Origin: Treponema sp.
Lineage (GTDB): Bacteria > Spirochaetota > Spirochaetia > Treponematales > Treponemataceae
Assembly: GCA_016293915.1 (NCBI GenBank)
Contig: JAEDCY010000055.1
Location: forward strand, 1-14,790
Direction of reading: 5' to 3'
Length of the DNA: 14,790 nt
The position numbers were made by a program, and so were the translations under genes. The first letter of the stretch is position 1. Each line of letters starts with the position of its first letter. Positions 7,544 through 14,094 of this stretch are shown piece after piece. Below the pieces are notes generated by a model, which did no database searches, was not told the DNA's origin, and saw nothing but the letters and a program-made list of their open reading frames with translations.

Positions 7544-8761
7544 ATGGGAAAAATCAAAATCCGTGACGAACAGAAAGGTGTAATTTTTATTGCTCTGATT
7601 ATTCTTATGGCAGTAGCTCTTTCTATTGTATTTGCCTTTTCTCTCAAAACAAATACTGTTGAAGATGCCCTCAAAGAAAAAGGAATTATGCGAACACTTT
7701 TTGTTGTTGAAGATGATGATTCAAGTATGCTTTTTTCAAGCCTTCTGATTTATAATCCTTCATCACAAAAAGCAGCTCTTGTAAATCTTCCGGGACATAC
7801 AGGTGCTATCTATCAGTCTCTTGGGCGTGTTGATAAACTTGAAAAGGTTTATTCAGAAGCTGGAATTGTTGCTTACCGGGCAGAAGTTGAAAAACTTTTA
7901 GGTATGACAATTCCTTATTACACAATTCTTACTCTTGAAAACTTTATTAAAATTTCAGATTACCTTGGGGGTATGCGTGTATTTATTTCTGAGCCGGTAG
8001 ACTGCCTTTCAGAAGAAGGTGTGAGATGGCTTCTTCCATCTGGAGCTATTAACCTTGACGGCGATAAAATCAATACATATCTTCATTACAGACTGGAAGA
8101 TGAAACAGAAGCAGATGTTCAGGAAAGATATCAGAATGCAATGGCAGCTTTTATTACCGGAATTCATGATAAGAAGTTTATCGTCTTTGCAAATGCAAAC
8201 AGAAAACGCTATCTTGATTTCTTAAAAACAAATCTTAATCCGGATGAAGAAACAACACTTTTTGAAGCTATTGCAGATGTTGATGCTGAATCAATTATTA
8301 AACAGACAATTACAGGTTCTTTGCGTCGTGTAGATGGACAGCAGCTTTTGATGCCGGATAACAACGGAGAGTTCATAAAGGAAGCAGTAAAGCAGACAAC
8401 AAACCTTCTTGCTTCTAAAGATGGAACTCTTACAAGTCGTGTATATGTGCTCGAAATTCAAAACGGTACTACAACTCAGGGACTTGCCCGTAATACTGCA
8501 ATTCTTTTCCAGAATGCAAGTTATGATGTATTGAGCCCTGTAAATGCACCAAGAAACGACTATGAAGAAACTGTAATTATTGACCATATTGGAAATATGG
8601 ATGTTGCAAAAATTGTCGGTGAGTTTATCCGATGTACGAATATCAGGGAAGCTACCCCTGAAGAGGAAGCTGAAAGTTCAAGTCTTGATGCGGGCGTTGA
8701 CTTTACAATTATCCTCGGTAAAGATTTTGATGGACGTTATGTTCAGCCATCGCGAAGATAA
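7544..8761 (+). CDS. LytR-CpsA-Psr (LCP) family membrane protein, atypical
   Basis: Membrane-anchored protein of 405 residues. One transmembrane helix (about residues 12-33) follows a short basic N-terminus, leaving the rest outside the cytoplasm. The LCP-like domain spans about 48-206: FSSLLIYNPSSQKAALVNLPG, then LLGMTIPYYTILTLENFIKISDYLGG, then the HYRLEDETEADVQERYQ motif. A LytR_C-type domain lies at about 299-393, with VYVLEIQNGTTTQGLA and FTIILGKD. LCP enzymes attach polymers to the cell wall by moving a lipid-linked phosphoglycan. Here the usual Arg and Asp of the R-S-D-T and P-R-D stretches are replaced (SSMLFSSLLI; NLPGHTG), so catalysis of the standard type is doubtful. It begins directly after the yqeK stop, with GAGGGG (7532-7537) as binding site. 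Confidence 0.8.
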   Translation: MGKIKIRDEQKGVIFIALIILMAVALSIVFAFSLKTNTVEDALKEKGIMRTLFVVEDDDSSMLFSSLLIYNPSSQKAALVNLPGHTGAIYQSLGRVDKLEKVYSEAGIVAYRAEVEKLLGMTIPYYTILTLENFIKISDYLGGMRVFISEPVDCLSEEGVRWLLPSGAINLDGDKINTYLHYRLEDETEADVQERYQNAMAAFITGIHDKKFIVFANANRKRYLDFLKTNLNPDEETTLFEAIADVDAESIIKQTITGSLRRVDGQQLLMPDNNGEFIKEAVKQTTNLLASKDGTLTSRVYVLEIQNGTTTQGLARNTAILFQNASYDVLSPVNAPRNDYEETVIIDHIGNMDVAKIVGEFIRCTNIREATPEEEAESSSLDAGVDFTIILGKDFDGRYVQPSRR

Positions 8762-8773
8762 AGGTGAATTAAT

Positions 8774-9127
8774 ATGAAAACAATGGAAGAAAAAGCAAGA
8801 GAAATCGCAAAACTCATGGAAGATGGAAAGGGTAATGATGTTACTCTTTTGGATATAAGCGGACTTAACAGCTGGACAGATTATTTTGTTATTGTAACAG
8901 TAACAAGTTCTGCACACTGGCAGGGTTTGTATAAGCAGATAAAAGAATACATTAAGGATAACGACCTTGAGATTCATCTTACAAACCGCAAGAGTCCGGA
9001 CGGTGACGACTGGAACCTTATAGATTTAGGTGCTATTGTCGTACACCTTATGTCTGAATCTGCCCGCAGCTTCTACGATCTCGAGAAACTCTGGCATGCC
9101 GGAAAAACAATAGACTTTCACGCATAA
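8774..9127 (+). CDS. rsfS: Ribosome silencing factor RsfS
   Basis: RsfS/YbeB/Iojap protein that binds L14 on the 50S subunit and blocks joining with 30S under starvation. The family core is intact: DVTLLDISGLNSWTDYFVIVT (about residues 22-42), NRKSPDGDDWNLIDLGAIVVHLM (about 72-94) and the final YDLEKLWHAGK. Length 117 is normal. AAGGTGA lies 6 nt before ATG 8774. It ends the obgE operon, 12 bp after the LCP gene. No T-rich terminator follows; only palindromic repeats separate it from the convergent antiporter gene. Confidence 0.95.
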   Translation: MKTMEEKAREIAKLMEDGKGNDVTLLDISGLNSWTDYFVIVTVTSSAHWQGLYKQIKEYIKDNDLEIHLTNRKSPDGDDWNLIDLGAIVVHLMSESARSFYDLEKLWHAGKTIDFHA

Positions 9128-9132
9128 AATAA

Positions 9133-9226
9133 CGGTGGTTGAGTAGCCCAGAGGGCGTATCGAAACCACCGCAGAAATCTTTGGACCATGGTGATTTCGA
9201 TACGTCCTTCGGACTACTCAATCACC
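9133..9226. repeat. Inverted pair of TTGAGTA/TATCGAAA hairpin units
   Basis: Unit 9133-9171 has arms CGGTGGTT and AACCACCG and inner stem GCCC-aga-GGGC. Unit 9190-9226 has arms GGTGATT and AATCACC, the reverse orientation, and inner stem GTCC-ttc-GGAC. Both inner and outer stems differ between the units yet remain paired. The locus lies between convergent genes and may stop transcription from either side, though no T-run is present. Confidence 0.8.
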
Positions 9227-9237
9227 GTAGTACCCAC

Positions 9238-9271
9238 CGTCATTGCGAGGAGCGAAGCGACGTGGCAATCT
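9238..9271. repeat. Palindromic unit overlapping the nhaC stop codon
   Basis: Unit beginning GTCATTGCGAGG and ending GGCAATCT, with ATTGC/GCAAT outer arms and an inner GAGCGAAGCGA stretch. This type is common in several bacterial groups. Its last bases supply the complement of the TAG that ends nhaC on the minus strand (9270-9272). Confidence 0.75.
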
Positions 9272-10817
9272 ATTTGCTTACACGCTTCTTCATGAAAATC
9301 AAGAATCCCAACAAAACTACCGCACCGAAGATCCATGAGATGATGGCACTTGCAACCAGTCCTATTCCCTGTGTCAGACCTGCCACAACATAAGTCAGGA
9401 AGGAAACTACCGCAACTGTAATTGTATAAGGCAGCTGTGTGGATACGTGCTTTACGTGTTCACACTGGGCACCCGCACTGGCCATAATTGTTGTGTCGGA
9501 AATCGGTGAACAGTGGTCACCACAAACCGCACCTGCCATACATGCAGAAATTGAAATAATGCGAAGTGGATTTCCAGGTGCAAAAATCGCAATACAGATA
9601 GGAATAAGAATTCCAAAGGTTCCCCAGCTTGTTCCTGTAGCAAAAGCGAGGAAGCAGGCAACTACGAAGATAATTGCAGGAAGCATTATCTTAAGTCCAG
9701 CCGCAGAACCTTCTACAGCACCGGCAACAAATTCTTTTGCACCAAGACTGTCTGTCATAGCCTTAAGTGTCCAGGCAAGTGTAAGAATGAGGATTGCTGG
9801 AACCATTGCTTTAAATCCGTCTGGAACACAGAGCATGCTTGCCTTGAAAGAAAGAACTTTGCGGCAAACGTAGAAGATTACTGTAATAATCAGAGCAGCA
9901 AAAGAACCCAGTACAAGGCCAACCGAAGCATCAGAATCAGAGAATGACGAAATGATATTGAGGAAGTTTCCGTTTGCTTCAGTTGTGCCGTCTTCAAGAA
10001 CATTGAACTTTGTAAAGAAACCGCCGGTATAAATCATTCCGAGAATACACATTACAATGAGCACGATGATGGGGAGAATCAAATCGATTACGCGGCCGTT
10101 TTTGTTTGCGCCGTCTTCAACTTCATCAGAAGCGTTATTCATCACTTCAAGAGCCTTTTCATACTTAGACATTTCGCCGTATTCAAACTTCATGAATACC
10201 ATTGCGAACATCATTATAATAGTAAAGAAAGCGTAAAAGTTGAAAGGAATTGCCTTACAGAAGAGGGTAAAGCCGTTTTCTCCTTCGCTAACAAAGCCCG
10301 CAACTGCTGCCGCCCAGGAAGAAATAGGGGCAATGATACAGATTGGAGCAGCGGTAGAATCGATCAGATATGCAAGCTTTTCTTTTGAAAGGCCGTATTT
10401 GTCTGTCATAGGACGCATAACCGAACCTACAGTAAGACAGTTAAAGTAGTCATCAATAAAAATGAAGATACCAAGCACGATTGTAGCAATCTGTGCACCG
10501 GCCTTTGTTTTGATGTGCTTCTTAGCCCAGCGGCCGAATGCAGCAGAACCACCGGCCTTGTTCATAAGGGCAACCATAATTCCAAGCACAACAAGGAATA
10601 CAATAATACCTACGTTCCAGCTGTCTGAAAGCTGTGCAATCATTCCATCTTTAAAGATGTGATTGAAAAAGCCAGGGAATCCGGCTGCAGTTTCAATGGC
10701 GTAAAAAAGTCCGCCAATTACAATACCAATAAAAAGGGAAGAATAAACTTCCTTCGTCCAGAGGGCCAGTGCAATGGCCACAATTGCAGGCACAAGGGCC
10801 CAGAATGTTCCTATCAT
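9270..10817 (-). CDS. NhaC-family Na+/H+ antiporter
   Basis: Polytopic inner-membrane transporter of 515 residues with about 11-12 hydrophobic segments. Conserved NhaC-family signatures are FIDDYFNCLTVG (120-131), GTSWGTFGI (395-403), GDHCSPISDTTI (433-444) and CEHVKHVSTQLPY (452-464). Members exchange Na+ for H+, and some couple Na+ or H+ to malate/lactate exchange, so the physiological substrate is uncertain. A charged cytoplasmic-type loop (about 211-242) splits the two halves. AAGGA (about 10825-10829) precedes ATG 10817. It is the second gene of a minus-strand pair with the small ORF ending 12 bp upstream. The C-terminus ends KKRVSK with a TAG built from the adjoining palindromic repeat. 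Confidence 0.9.
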   Translation of the reverse strand: MIGTFWALVPAIVAIALALWTKEVYSSLFIGIVIGGLFYAIETAAGFPGFFNHIFKDGMIAQLSDSWNVGIIVFLVVLGIMVALMNKAGGSAAFGRWAKKHIKTKAGAQIATIVLGIFIFIDDYFNCLTVGSVMRPMTDKYGLSKEKLAYLIDSTAAPICIIAPISSWAAAVAGFVSEGENGFTLFCKAIPFNFYAFFTIIMMFAMVFMKFEYGEMSKYEKALEVMNNASDEVEDGANKNGRVIDLILPIIVLIVMCILGMIYTGGFFTKFNVLEDGTTEANGNFLNIISSFSDSDASVGLVLGSFAALIITVIFYVCRKVLSFKASMLCVPDGFKAMVPAILILTLAWTLKAMTDSLGAKEFVAGAVEGSAAGLKIMLPAIIFVVACFLAFATGTSWGTFGILIPICIAIFAPGNPLRIISISACMAGAVCGDHCSPISDTTIMASAGAQCEHVKHVSTQLPYTITVAVVSFLTYVVAGLTQGIGLVASAIISWIFGAVVLLGFLIFMKKRVSK

Positions 10818-10829
10818 TTTTTATTCCTT

Positions 10830-10991
10830 TTATTTTTTTAGAGTCGAGAAGTCTGTATTGAGCGGATCTGTAATTCCGTCTTTTTCCAGTTTTTCCAGAA
10901 CAGAAATAACGTATTCCAGTTCGTCCAGCTGAGTTGCCGAGCAGTAGGTTTTTATCTGCTGCAGAGCTTTTAATGCTTTTTCATTTGTCAT
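10830..10991 (-). CDS. Small hypothetical protein, 53 aa, upstream of nhaC
   Basis: I do not recognise a family. The ORF starts at ATG 10991 with a near-perfect GGAGGA ribosome binding site about 5 nt upstream and ends with TAA at 10830-10832. The predicted product begins MTNEKALKALQQIKTYC and continues with ELEYVISVLEKLEKDG. It is short, charged and probably all-helical, with no signal peptide or transmembrane segment and one Cys. Its stop codon abuts the AAGGA of nhaC, so the two are very likely co-transcribed and perhaps translationally coupled. It could be a small partner or regulator of the antiporter, or an unrelated helical protein. Support is the strong binding site, operon spacing and own promoter. 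Confidence 0.65.
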   Translation of the reverse strand: MTNEKALKALQQIKTYCSATQLDELEYVISVLEKLEKDGITDPLNTDFSTLKK

Positions 10992-11010
10992 AACGTTCCT
11001 CCTGCAAAAT

Positions 11011-11019
11011 ATTATAACA
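11011..11019 (-). promoter_or_regulatory. Extended -10 promoter of small ORF-nhaC operon
   Basis: On the minus strand the bases read TGTTATAAT, an extended -10 box (TG-N-TATAAT), about 20 bp before the start codon at 10991. No good -35 is visible, as is usual for extended -10 promoters. Confidence 0.55.
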
Positions 11020-11043
11020 TATGTTTTCCGATATTGCGAGAAA

Positions 11044-11094
11044 GGTATATACCGAAGTGCTGAATTTATTACGTATTATGGATTAAGTGCTGAA
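11044..11094. promoter_or_regulatory. Palindrome and direct repeats between divergent operons
   Basis: GGTATATACC (11044-11053) is a perfect 10-bp palindrome about 30 bp upstream of the nhaC-side -10 box. AAGTGCTGAA occurs twice (11055-11064 and 11085-11094), exactly 30 bp apart, close to three helical turns. These could be binding sites serving either divergent operon. No known factor is recognised. Confidence 0.3.
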
Positions 11095-11120
11095 CTCGAT
11101 ACAGTAATAAATAAATCATC

Positions 11121-11149
11121 TTGACAAAAAGAGCATAAAATGTCATTTT
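11121..11149 (+). promoter_or_regulatory. Likely fabD promoter with an operator-like inverted repeat
   Basis: A consensus TTGACA at 11121-11126 precedes fabD. The best -10 at 17-bp spacing is only CATTTT (11144-11149). AAAATG-t-CATTTT (11137-11149) is an inverted repeat covering that position, as expected for a repressor site. It does not match the FapR or FabT consensus that I know. Confidence 0.4.
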
Positions 11150-11191
11150 GTTATTGTGCCTTTTGGCAGAATATTCTTATAGGGGTAAATG

Positions 11192-12142
11192 ATGAAAAAA
11201 TATGCATTTTTATTTCCGGGACAGGGTGCACAGGTTCCCGGTATGATTAAGGATATCTGTGATGCTTATCCTGAAGCTCGTGCAGTTGTGGATCAGGTAA
11301 CAAAAATTACCGGTGTTGATATGCCAAAGCTTCTTTGGGAAAGTGATGCTGCAACTTTGAGTCGCAGTGACAACAGCCAGCTTGCTATTACAACTGCTTC
11401 GCTTGCAGTTATGGCTGTTTTGAAGACAAAAGGTATTGAGCCATCTGCTGCTATGGGATTTTCTCTTGGTGAATTCCCTGCTTTATATGCAGCAGGTGTT
11501 TTGAGCTTTGAAGATGTAATCAAAGTAGTTCGCGAGCGCGGACTTATTATGCAGGCAACCTGCGAAAATATTGCTAAGGCAAATGAAGGTCACGCACCTG
11601 GAATGACTGCTGTTCTTGGTCTTTCTCCGGAGAAGGTAGAAGAGCTTGCTAACGGCATTAAAGATGCTTATGCAGCAAACCTTAACAGCCCTGTTCAGAC
11701 AGTAGTTAGTGGAACAGCAGATGCACTTGAGCAGATTGAAGCTAAGGCTAAGGAAGCAGGGGCGCGCCGTGCCTTGAGACTTGCAGTTGCTGGACCTTTC
11801 CACAGTCCTTTGATGCAGGAAGCTGCTGATAATTTTGAAAAGGCAATCGCTGGTGTAACATTCAATAATCCAAATAAAACATTATTCAGCAATGTAACTG
11901 GTAAAGAGGCAAAAGATGGAGAAGAAATCAAAAAGAATGCTGTTCTCCACCTTACAAATCCTGTTCGCTGGACTTCGGAAGAAGCAGTTTTGAACGACCT
12001 TATCAAAGCAAGTGGCGACGAATGGGAATTGATTGAACCTGGTGTTGGTGCAGTTTTGACTGGCCTCTGGGGAAAGTCGGGATTTAGTGAGACTGCAGAA
12101 TGTAAGGCTGTAAATTCAGCTGAAAGTATTAAAGAAATCTAA
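11192..12142 (+). CDS. fabD: Malonyl-CoA:ACP transacylase
   Basis: FabD moves malonyl from CoA to acyl carrier protein, supplying the extender unit of type II fatty acid synthesis in the cytoplasm. From ATG 11192: FLFPGQGAQ (about 6-14), active serine S91 in GFSLGEFPALYAAG, R116 in VRERG, and catalytic H204 in AGPFHSPLM. The usual GHSLGE reads GFSLGE, so the residue before the serine is Phe. Length 316 is normal. Two ATGs are adjacent (11189, 11192). I prefer 11192 because AGGGG (11181-11185) is then 6 nt away rather than 3, and MKKYAFLFPGQG is the usual family start. It forms an operon with fabF, 103 bp downstream and separated by a large palindrome. Confidence 0.95.
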   Translation: MKKYAFLFPGQGAQVPGMIKDICDAYPEARAVVDQVTKITGVDMPKLLWESDAATLSRSDNSQLAITTASLAVMAVLKTKGIEPSAAMGFSLGEFPALYAAGVLSFEDVIKVVRERGLIMQATCENIAKANEGHAPGMTAVLGLSPEKVEELANGIKDAYAANLNSPVQTVVSGTADALEQIEAKAKEAGARRALRLAVAGPFHSPLMQEAADNFEKAIAGVTFNNPNKTLFSNVTGKEAKDGEEIKKNAVLHLTNPVRWTSEEAVLNDLIKASGDEWELIEPGVGAVLTGLWGKSGFSETAECKAVNSAESIKEI

Positions 12143-12147
12143 ACAAT

Positions 12148-12220
12148 GTGGTTTCGATACGACACTTCGTGTCACTCAACCACCGGTGGTTGAGTAGGCC
12201 GAAGGCCGTATCGAAACCAC
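12148..12220. repeat. Large inverted-pair palindrome between fabD and fabF
   Basis: The arms GTGGTTTCGATAC (12148-12160) and its exact inverse (12208-12220) enclose two small hairpins, GACAC-ttc-GTGTC (12161-12173) and GGCC-gaa-GGCC (12197-12207). A perfect 22-bp palindrome centred on 12184/12185 joins them. These are the same unit family as at 6879 and 9133, here in the tail-to-tail order. Confidence 0.85.
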
Positions 12221-12245
12221 AATATCAAAATAAAAGGAAAACAAA

Positions 12246-13499
12246 ATGGCAAACAGACGTGTTGTAATTACTGGAATGGGAGCTGTGACTCCTCTTGGAA
12301 ATACTGTAGATGAATTCTGGGCTGGAATTAAGGCTGGAAAAAGCGGAATTGGTCCAACTACACTTTTTGATGCTTCTGTAAATAAGGTTCATTATTCAGC
12401 GGAAGTAAAGAATTTTGATCCATCTCTTTATATGGATTCAAAGGATGCCCGCAAGATGGCCCGCTTTACTCAGCTTGGTGTTGCTGCTGCTAAGATGGCA
12501 CTTGATGATGCTGGTCTTATGGGTAATGCAGAAGTTCTTGATGAAACCGGAATTATTCTTGGTGTTGGAATCGGCGGTTTGGAAGAGACAGAAGCTGACG
12601 TTCTTGGTATGTCAAAAATGAATGGTACAAAAACCAATCCAATGGCTATTCCAAAGCTTATTCCTAACGAAGTTGGCGGAAATATTGCAATTCAGTTTGG
12701 TCTTCACGGACCTGTTCAGTCAATTGCTACTGCATGTTCTTCTGGTACAGATGCTCTTGGTGTTGCTTTTGATATGGTTAGAAGCGGCCGTCTCGATACT
12801 TGTTTGAGTGGTGGTGCTGAATCAACAATCTGTCAGTTCGGTGTTGTAGGCTTTGAAGTTCTTCACGCTCTTTCTACTGGTTTTGATGATGATCCTACAA
12901 AGGCAAGCCGTCCTTTTGATAAAGACCGCAATGGTTTTGTAATGGGCGAGGGCTCTGCAATTCTTATTCTCGAAGAGTATGAACACGCTAAAGCTCGTGG
13001 TGCTAAGATTTATGCTGAAGTTGCTGGTTATGGTGCAAGCTGCGATGGTTACCATCTTACAGCTCCTAATCCTGATGGAATCTGCGGTTCAAAGTGTATG
13101 ACACGTGCCCTTAAAGATGCCGGAATGGATCCAAGTGAGATTCAGTACTACAACGCTCATGGAACTTCTACAATGAAGAACGATTCAAGCGAAACAAATA
13201 TGATTAAGATTGCCTTTGGAGAGGAAAATGCCCGAAAGCTCAAGATTTCTTCTACTAAATCTATGCACGGTCACTGTCTTGGTGCAACTGGTGCTATTGA
13301 GGCTATGGTTTGTGTTAAGGCAATTCAGGACAGCTTTGTTCCTTGTACAAAGAACCTAGATAATCCTGATGTTGAAGGCGGCTGCGATCTTGACTACGTT
13401 CCAAACAAGGGAATTGAAATGAACATTGATGCTGCTATGTCTGCAACATTCGGATTCGGTGGACACAACGGTGCAATTATTATTCGCAAAGTGAAATAA
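12246..13499 (+). CDS. fabF: 3-oxoacyl-ACP synthase II
   Basis: FabF (KAS II) condenses malonyl-ACP with acyl-ACP in fatty acid elongation and can influence unsaturated chain length. It has 417 residues, normal for the family. The Cys-His-His-Lys set is complete: nucleophile C164 in ATACSSGTDA, H305 in NAHGTST, K338 in SSTKSMHGH and H343 in HGHCLGATGA. The N-terminal RRVVITGMGAVTPLG and the terminal TFGFGGHNGA are canonical. AAGGA (12234-12238) lies 7 nt before ATG 12246. It follows fabD on the same strand with a palindromic repeat between them. No acpP lies in the window, so the carrier protein gene must be elsewhere. Confidence 0.96.
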   Translation: MANRRVVITGMGAVTPLGNTVDEFWAGIKAGKSGIGPTTLFDASVNKVHYSAEVKNFDPSLYMDSKDARKMARFTQLGVAAAKMALDDAGLMGNAEVLDETGIILGVGIGGLEETEADVLGMSKMNGTKTNPMAIPKLIPNEVGGNIAIQFGLHGPVQSIATACSSGTDALGVAFDMVRSGRLDTCLSGGAESTICQFGVVGFEVLHALSTGFDDDPTKASRPFDKDRNGFVMGEGSAILILEEYEHAKARGAKIYAEVAGYGASCDGYHLTAPNPDGICGSKCMTRALKDAGMDPSEIQYYNAHGTSTMKNDSSETNMIKIAFGEENARKLKISSTKSMHGHCLGATGAIEAMVCVKAIQDSFVPCTKNLDNPDVEGGCDLDYVPNKGIEMNIDAAMSATFGFGGHNGAIIIRKVK

Positions 13500-13508
13500 A
13501 ATAACACT

Positions 13509-13646
13509 GTCACCCCGAACCTAGGGAGCGGCACTGCGAAGCAGGGCAAAAACAGTCCAGTGGACTGTTTTTAGCGAGTCTCCGAGCGGCTATGCCGCGA
13601 AGGAATCGGGATCTATTAGATAGATGCTGAAAAAGTTCAGCATGAC
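13509..13646. repeat. Composite palindromic locus with 84-bp core, left of toxin-antitoxin pair
   Basis: The outer unit GTCACCCCGAA (13509-13519) and AATCGGGATCT (13604-13614) carries an 84-bp core (13520-13603) in place of the CTTG loop. A second simple unit follows in reverse orientation (13622-13646, arms ATGCTGAA/TTCAGCAT). The core is the inverted copy of 14626-14709, with 8 mismatches by my alignment. Confidence 0.8.
13548..13572. terminator. Two-way terminator-like hairpin in repeat core
   Basis: AAAAACAGTCC (13548-13558), loop AGT, GGACTGTTTTT (13562-13572). The GC-containing stem is flanked by five A and five T, so it reads as an intrinsic terminator on both strands. Confidence 0.5.
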
Positions 13647-13662
13647 AGCATTGTGTACAGAC

Positions 13663-13694
13663 TGCGTTACTGCAAAGTGGCGCGTTTTTTTTTT
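13663..13694 (+). terminator. Intrinsic terminator of fabD-fabF
   Basis: Stem GCGTTACT (13664-13671) with AGTGGCGC (13676-13683), two G-T wobbles, a GCAA tetraloop, then ten T residues (13685-13694). It lies about 165 bp after fabF, beyond the repeat, and just before the antitoxin promoter. Confidence 0.75.
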
Positions 13695-13708
13695 CTTCAG
13701 ATATAAAT

Positions 13709-13751
13709 AAATAGCTAAAAATTTGACAAATAGCTATCATTCTATTATCAT
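13709..13751 (+). promoter_or_regulatory. Promoter of toxin-antitoxin operon with paired TAGCTA sites
   Basis: TTGACA (13723-13728), a 17-bp spacer and TATCAT (13746-13751). AAATAGCTA occurs at 13709-13717 and 13728-13736, 19 bp apart (about two helical turns), on both sides of the -35 box. TAGCTA is itself palindromic, which fits binding by a dimeric autoregulating antitoxin. Confidence 0.6.
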
Positions 13752-13755
13752 CATA

Positions 13756-13774
13756 CCTGTAATCTTACAGGAGG
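13756..13774 (+). promoter_or_regulatory. Perfect palindrome overlapping the antitoxin ribosome binding site
   Basis: CCTGTAA-TC-TTACAGG (13756-13771) lies at the predicted transcription start. Its right arm contains the first bases of AGGAGG (13769-13774), the antitoxin Shine-Dalgarno sequence. It could be an operator or an RNA hairpin that limits antitoxin translation. Confidence 0.5.
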
Positions 13775-13779
13775 ACGCA

Positions 13780-14091
13780 ATGAATACAGTTCCCGTTTAT
13801 GAAGCCAAAAACAAACTGCCGCTTTTTATTCATCAGGCAGAGCAGGGCAATCCTGTGGCAATTACCCGTCATAATAATGTGGTAGCTTATCTTATTTCAA
13901 AAGAAGATTTTGAAGAGCTCACTAAGGGCGGTAAAAAAGAAAAGAGTCTGGCAGAAAGAATTCATGATTCCCGCTATGACTTTGGACTTGATGATGATGA
14001 TGATTTTGATTACACAGAATATTTTGACAGCCTGCGTGAGCGTGGTTATTATGGCCGCCCGGAAGGTGACCATGTTTTTGATGGAGTATAA
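13780..14091 (+). CDS. Phd/YefM-type antitoxin
   Basis: Antitoxin of a type II toxin-antitoxin pair. The N-terminus VPVYEAKNKLPLFIHQAEQGNPVAITRHNNVVAYLIS (about residues 4-39) is the Phd/YefM DNA-binding and dimerisation fold; such proteins repress their own operon. The rest (about 50-103) is strongly charged, with a run of Asp near LDDDDDFDYTEYF, and should be the flexible toxin-neutralising tail. I chose ATG 13780 because AGGAGG (13769-13774) lies 5 nt upstream. An upstream in-frame ATG at 13723 lies within the promoter and is unsupported. That gives 103 residues. The toxin gene follows after 3 bp, which implies coupled translation. Confidence 0.88.
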   Translation: MNTVPVYEAKNKLPLFIHQAEQGNPVAITRHNNVVAYLISKEDFEELTKGGKKEKSLAERIHDSRYDFGLDDDDDFDYTEYFDSLRERGYYGRPEGDHVFDGV

Positions 14092-14094
14092 TCT

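Noticed and set aside
9139..9393. 84-residue ORF spanning the repeats after rsfS
   Set aside because: It is a translation of palindromic repeats (HCEERSDVAI) followed by antisense nhaC; such ORFs are frequent artefacts.
9439..9873. 144-residue plus-strand ORF inside nhaC
   Set aside because: It is the antisense of conserved NhaC segments and has low-complexity composition.
13509..13646. CRISPR array or tRNA-like structure
   Set aside because: There are no regularly spaced direct repeats and no cloverleaf; the repeats are palindromic units.
13723..13779. Upstream start of the antitoxin at ATG 13723
   Set aside because: It falls in the promoter, and the strong AGGAGG serves ATG 13780.
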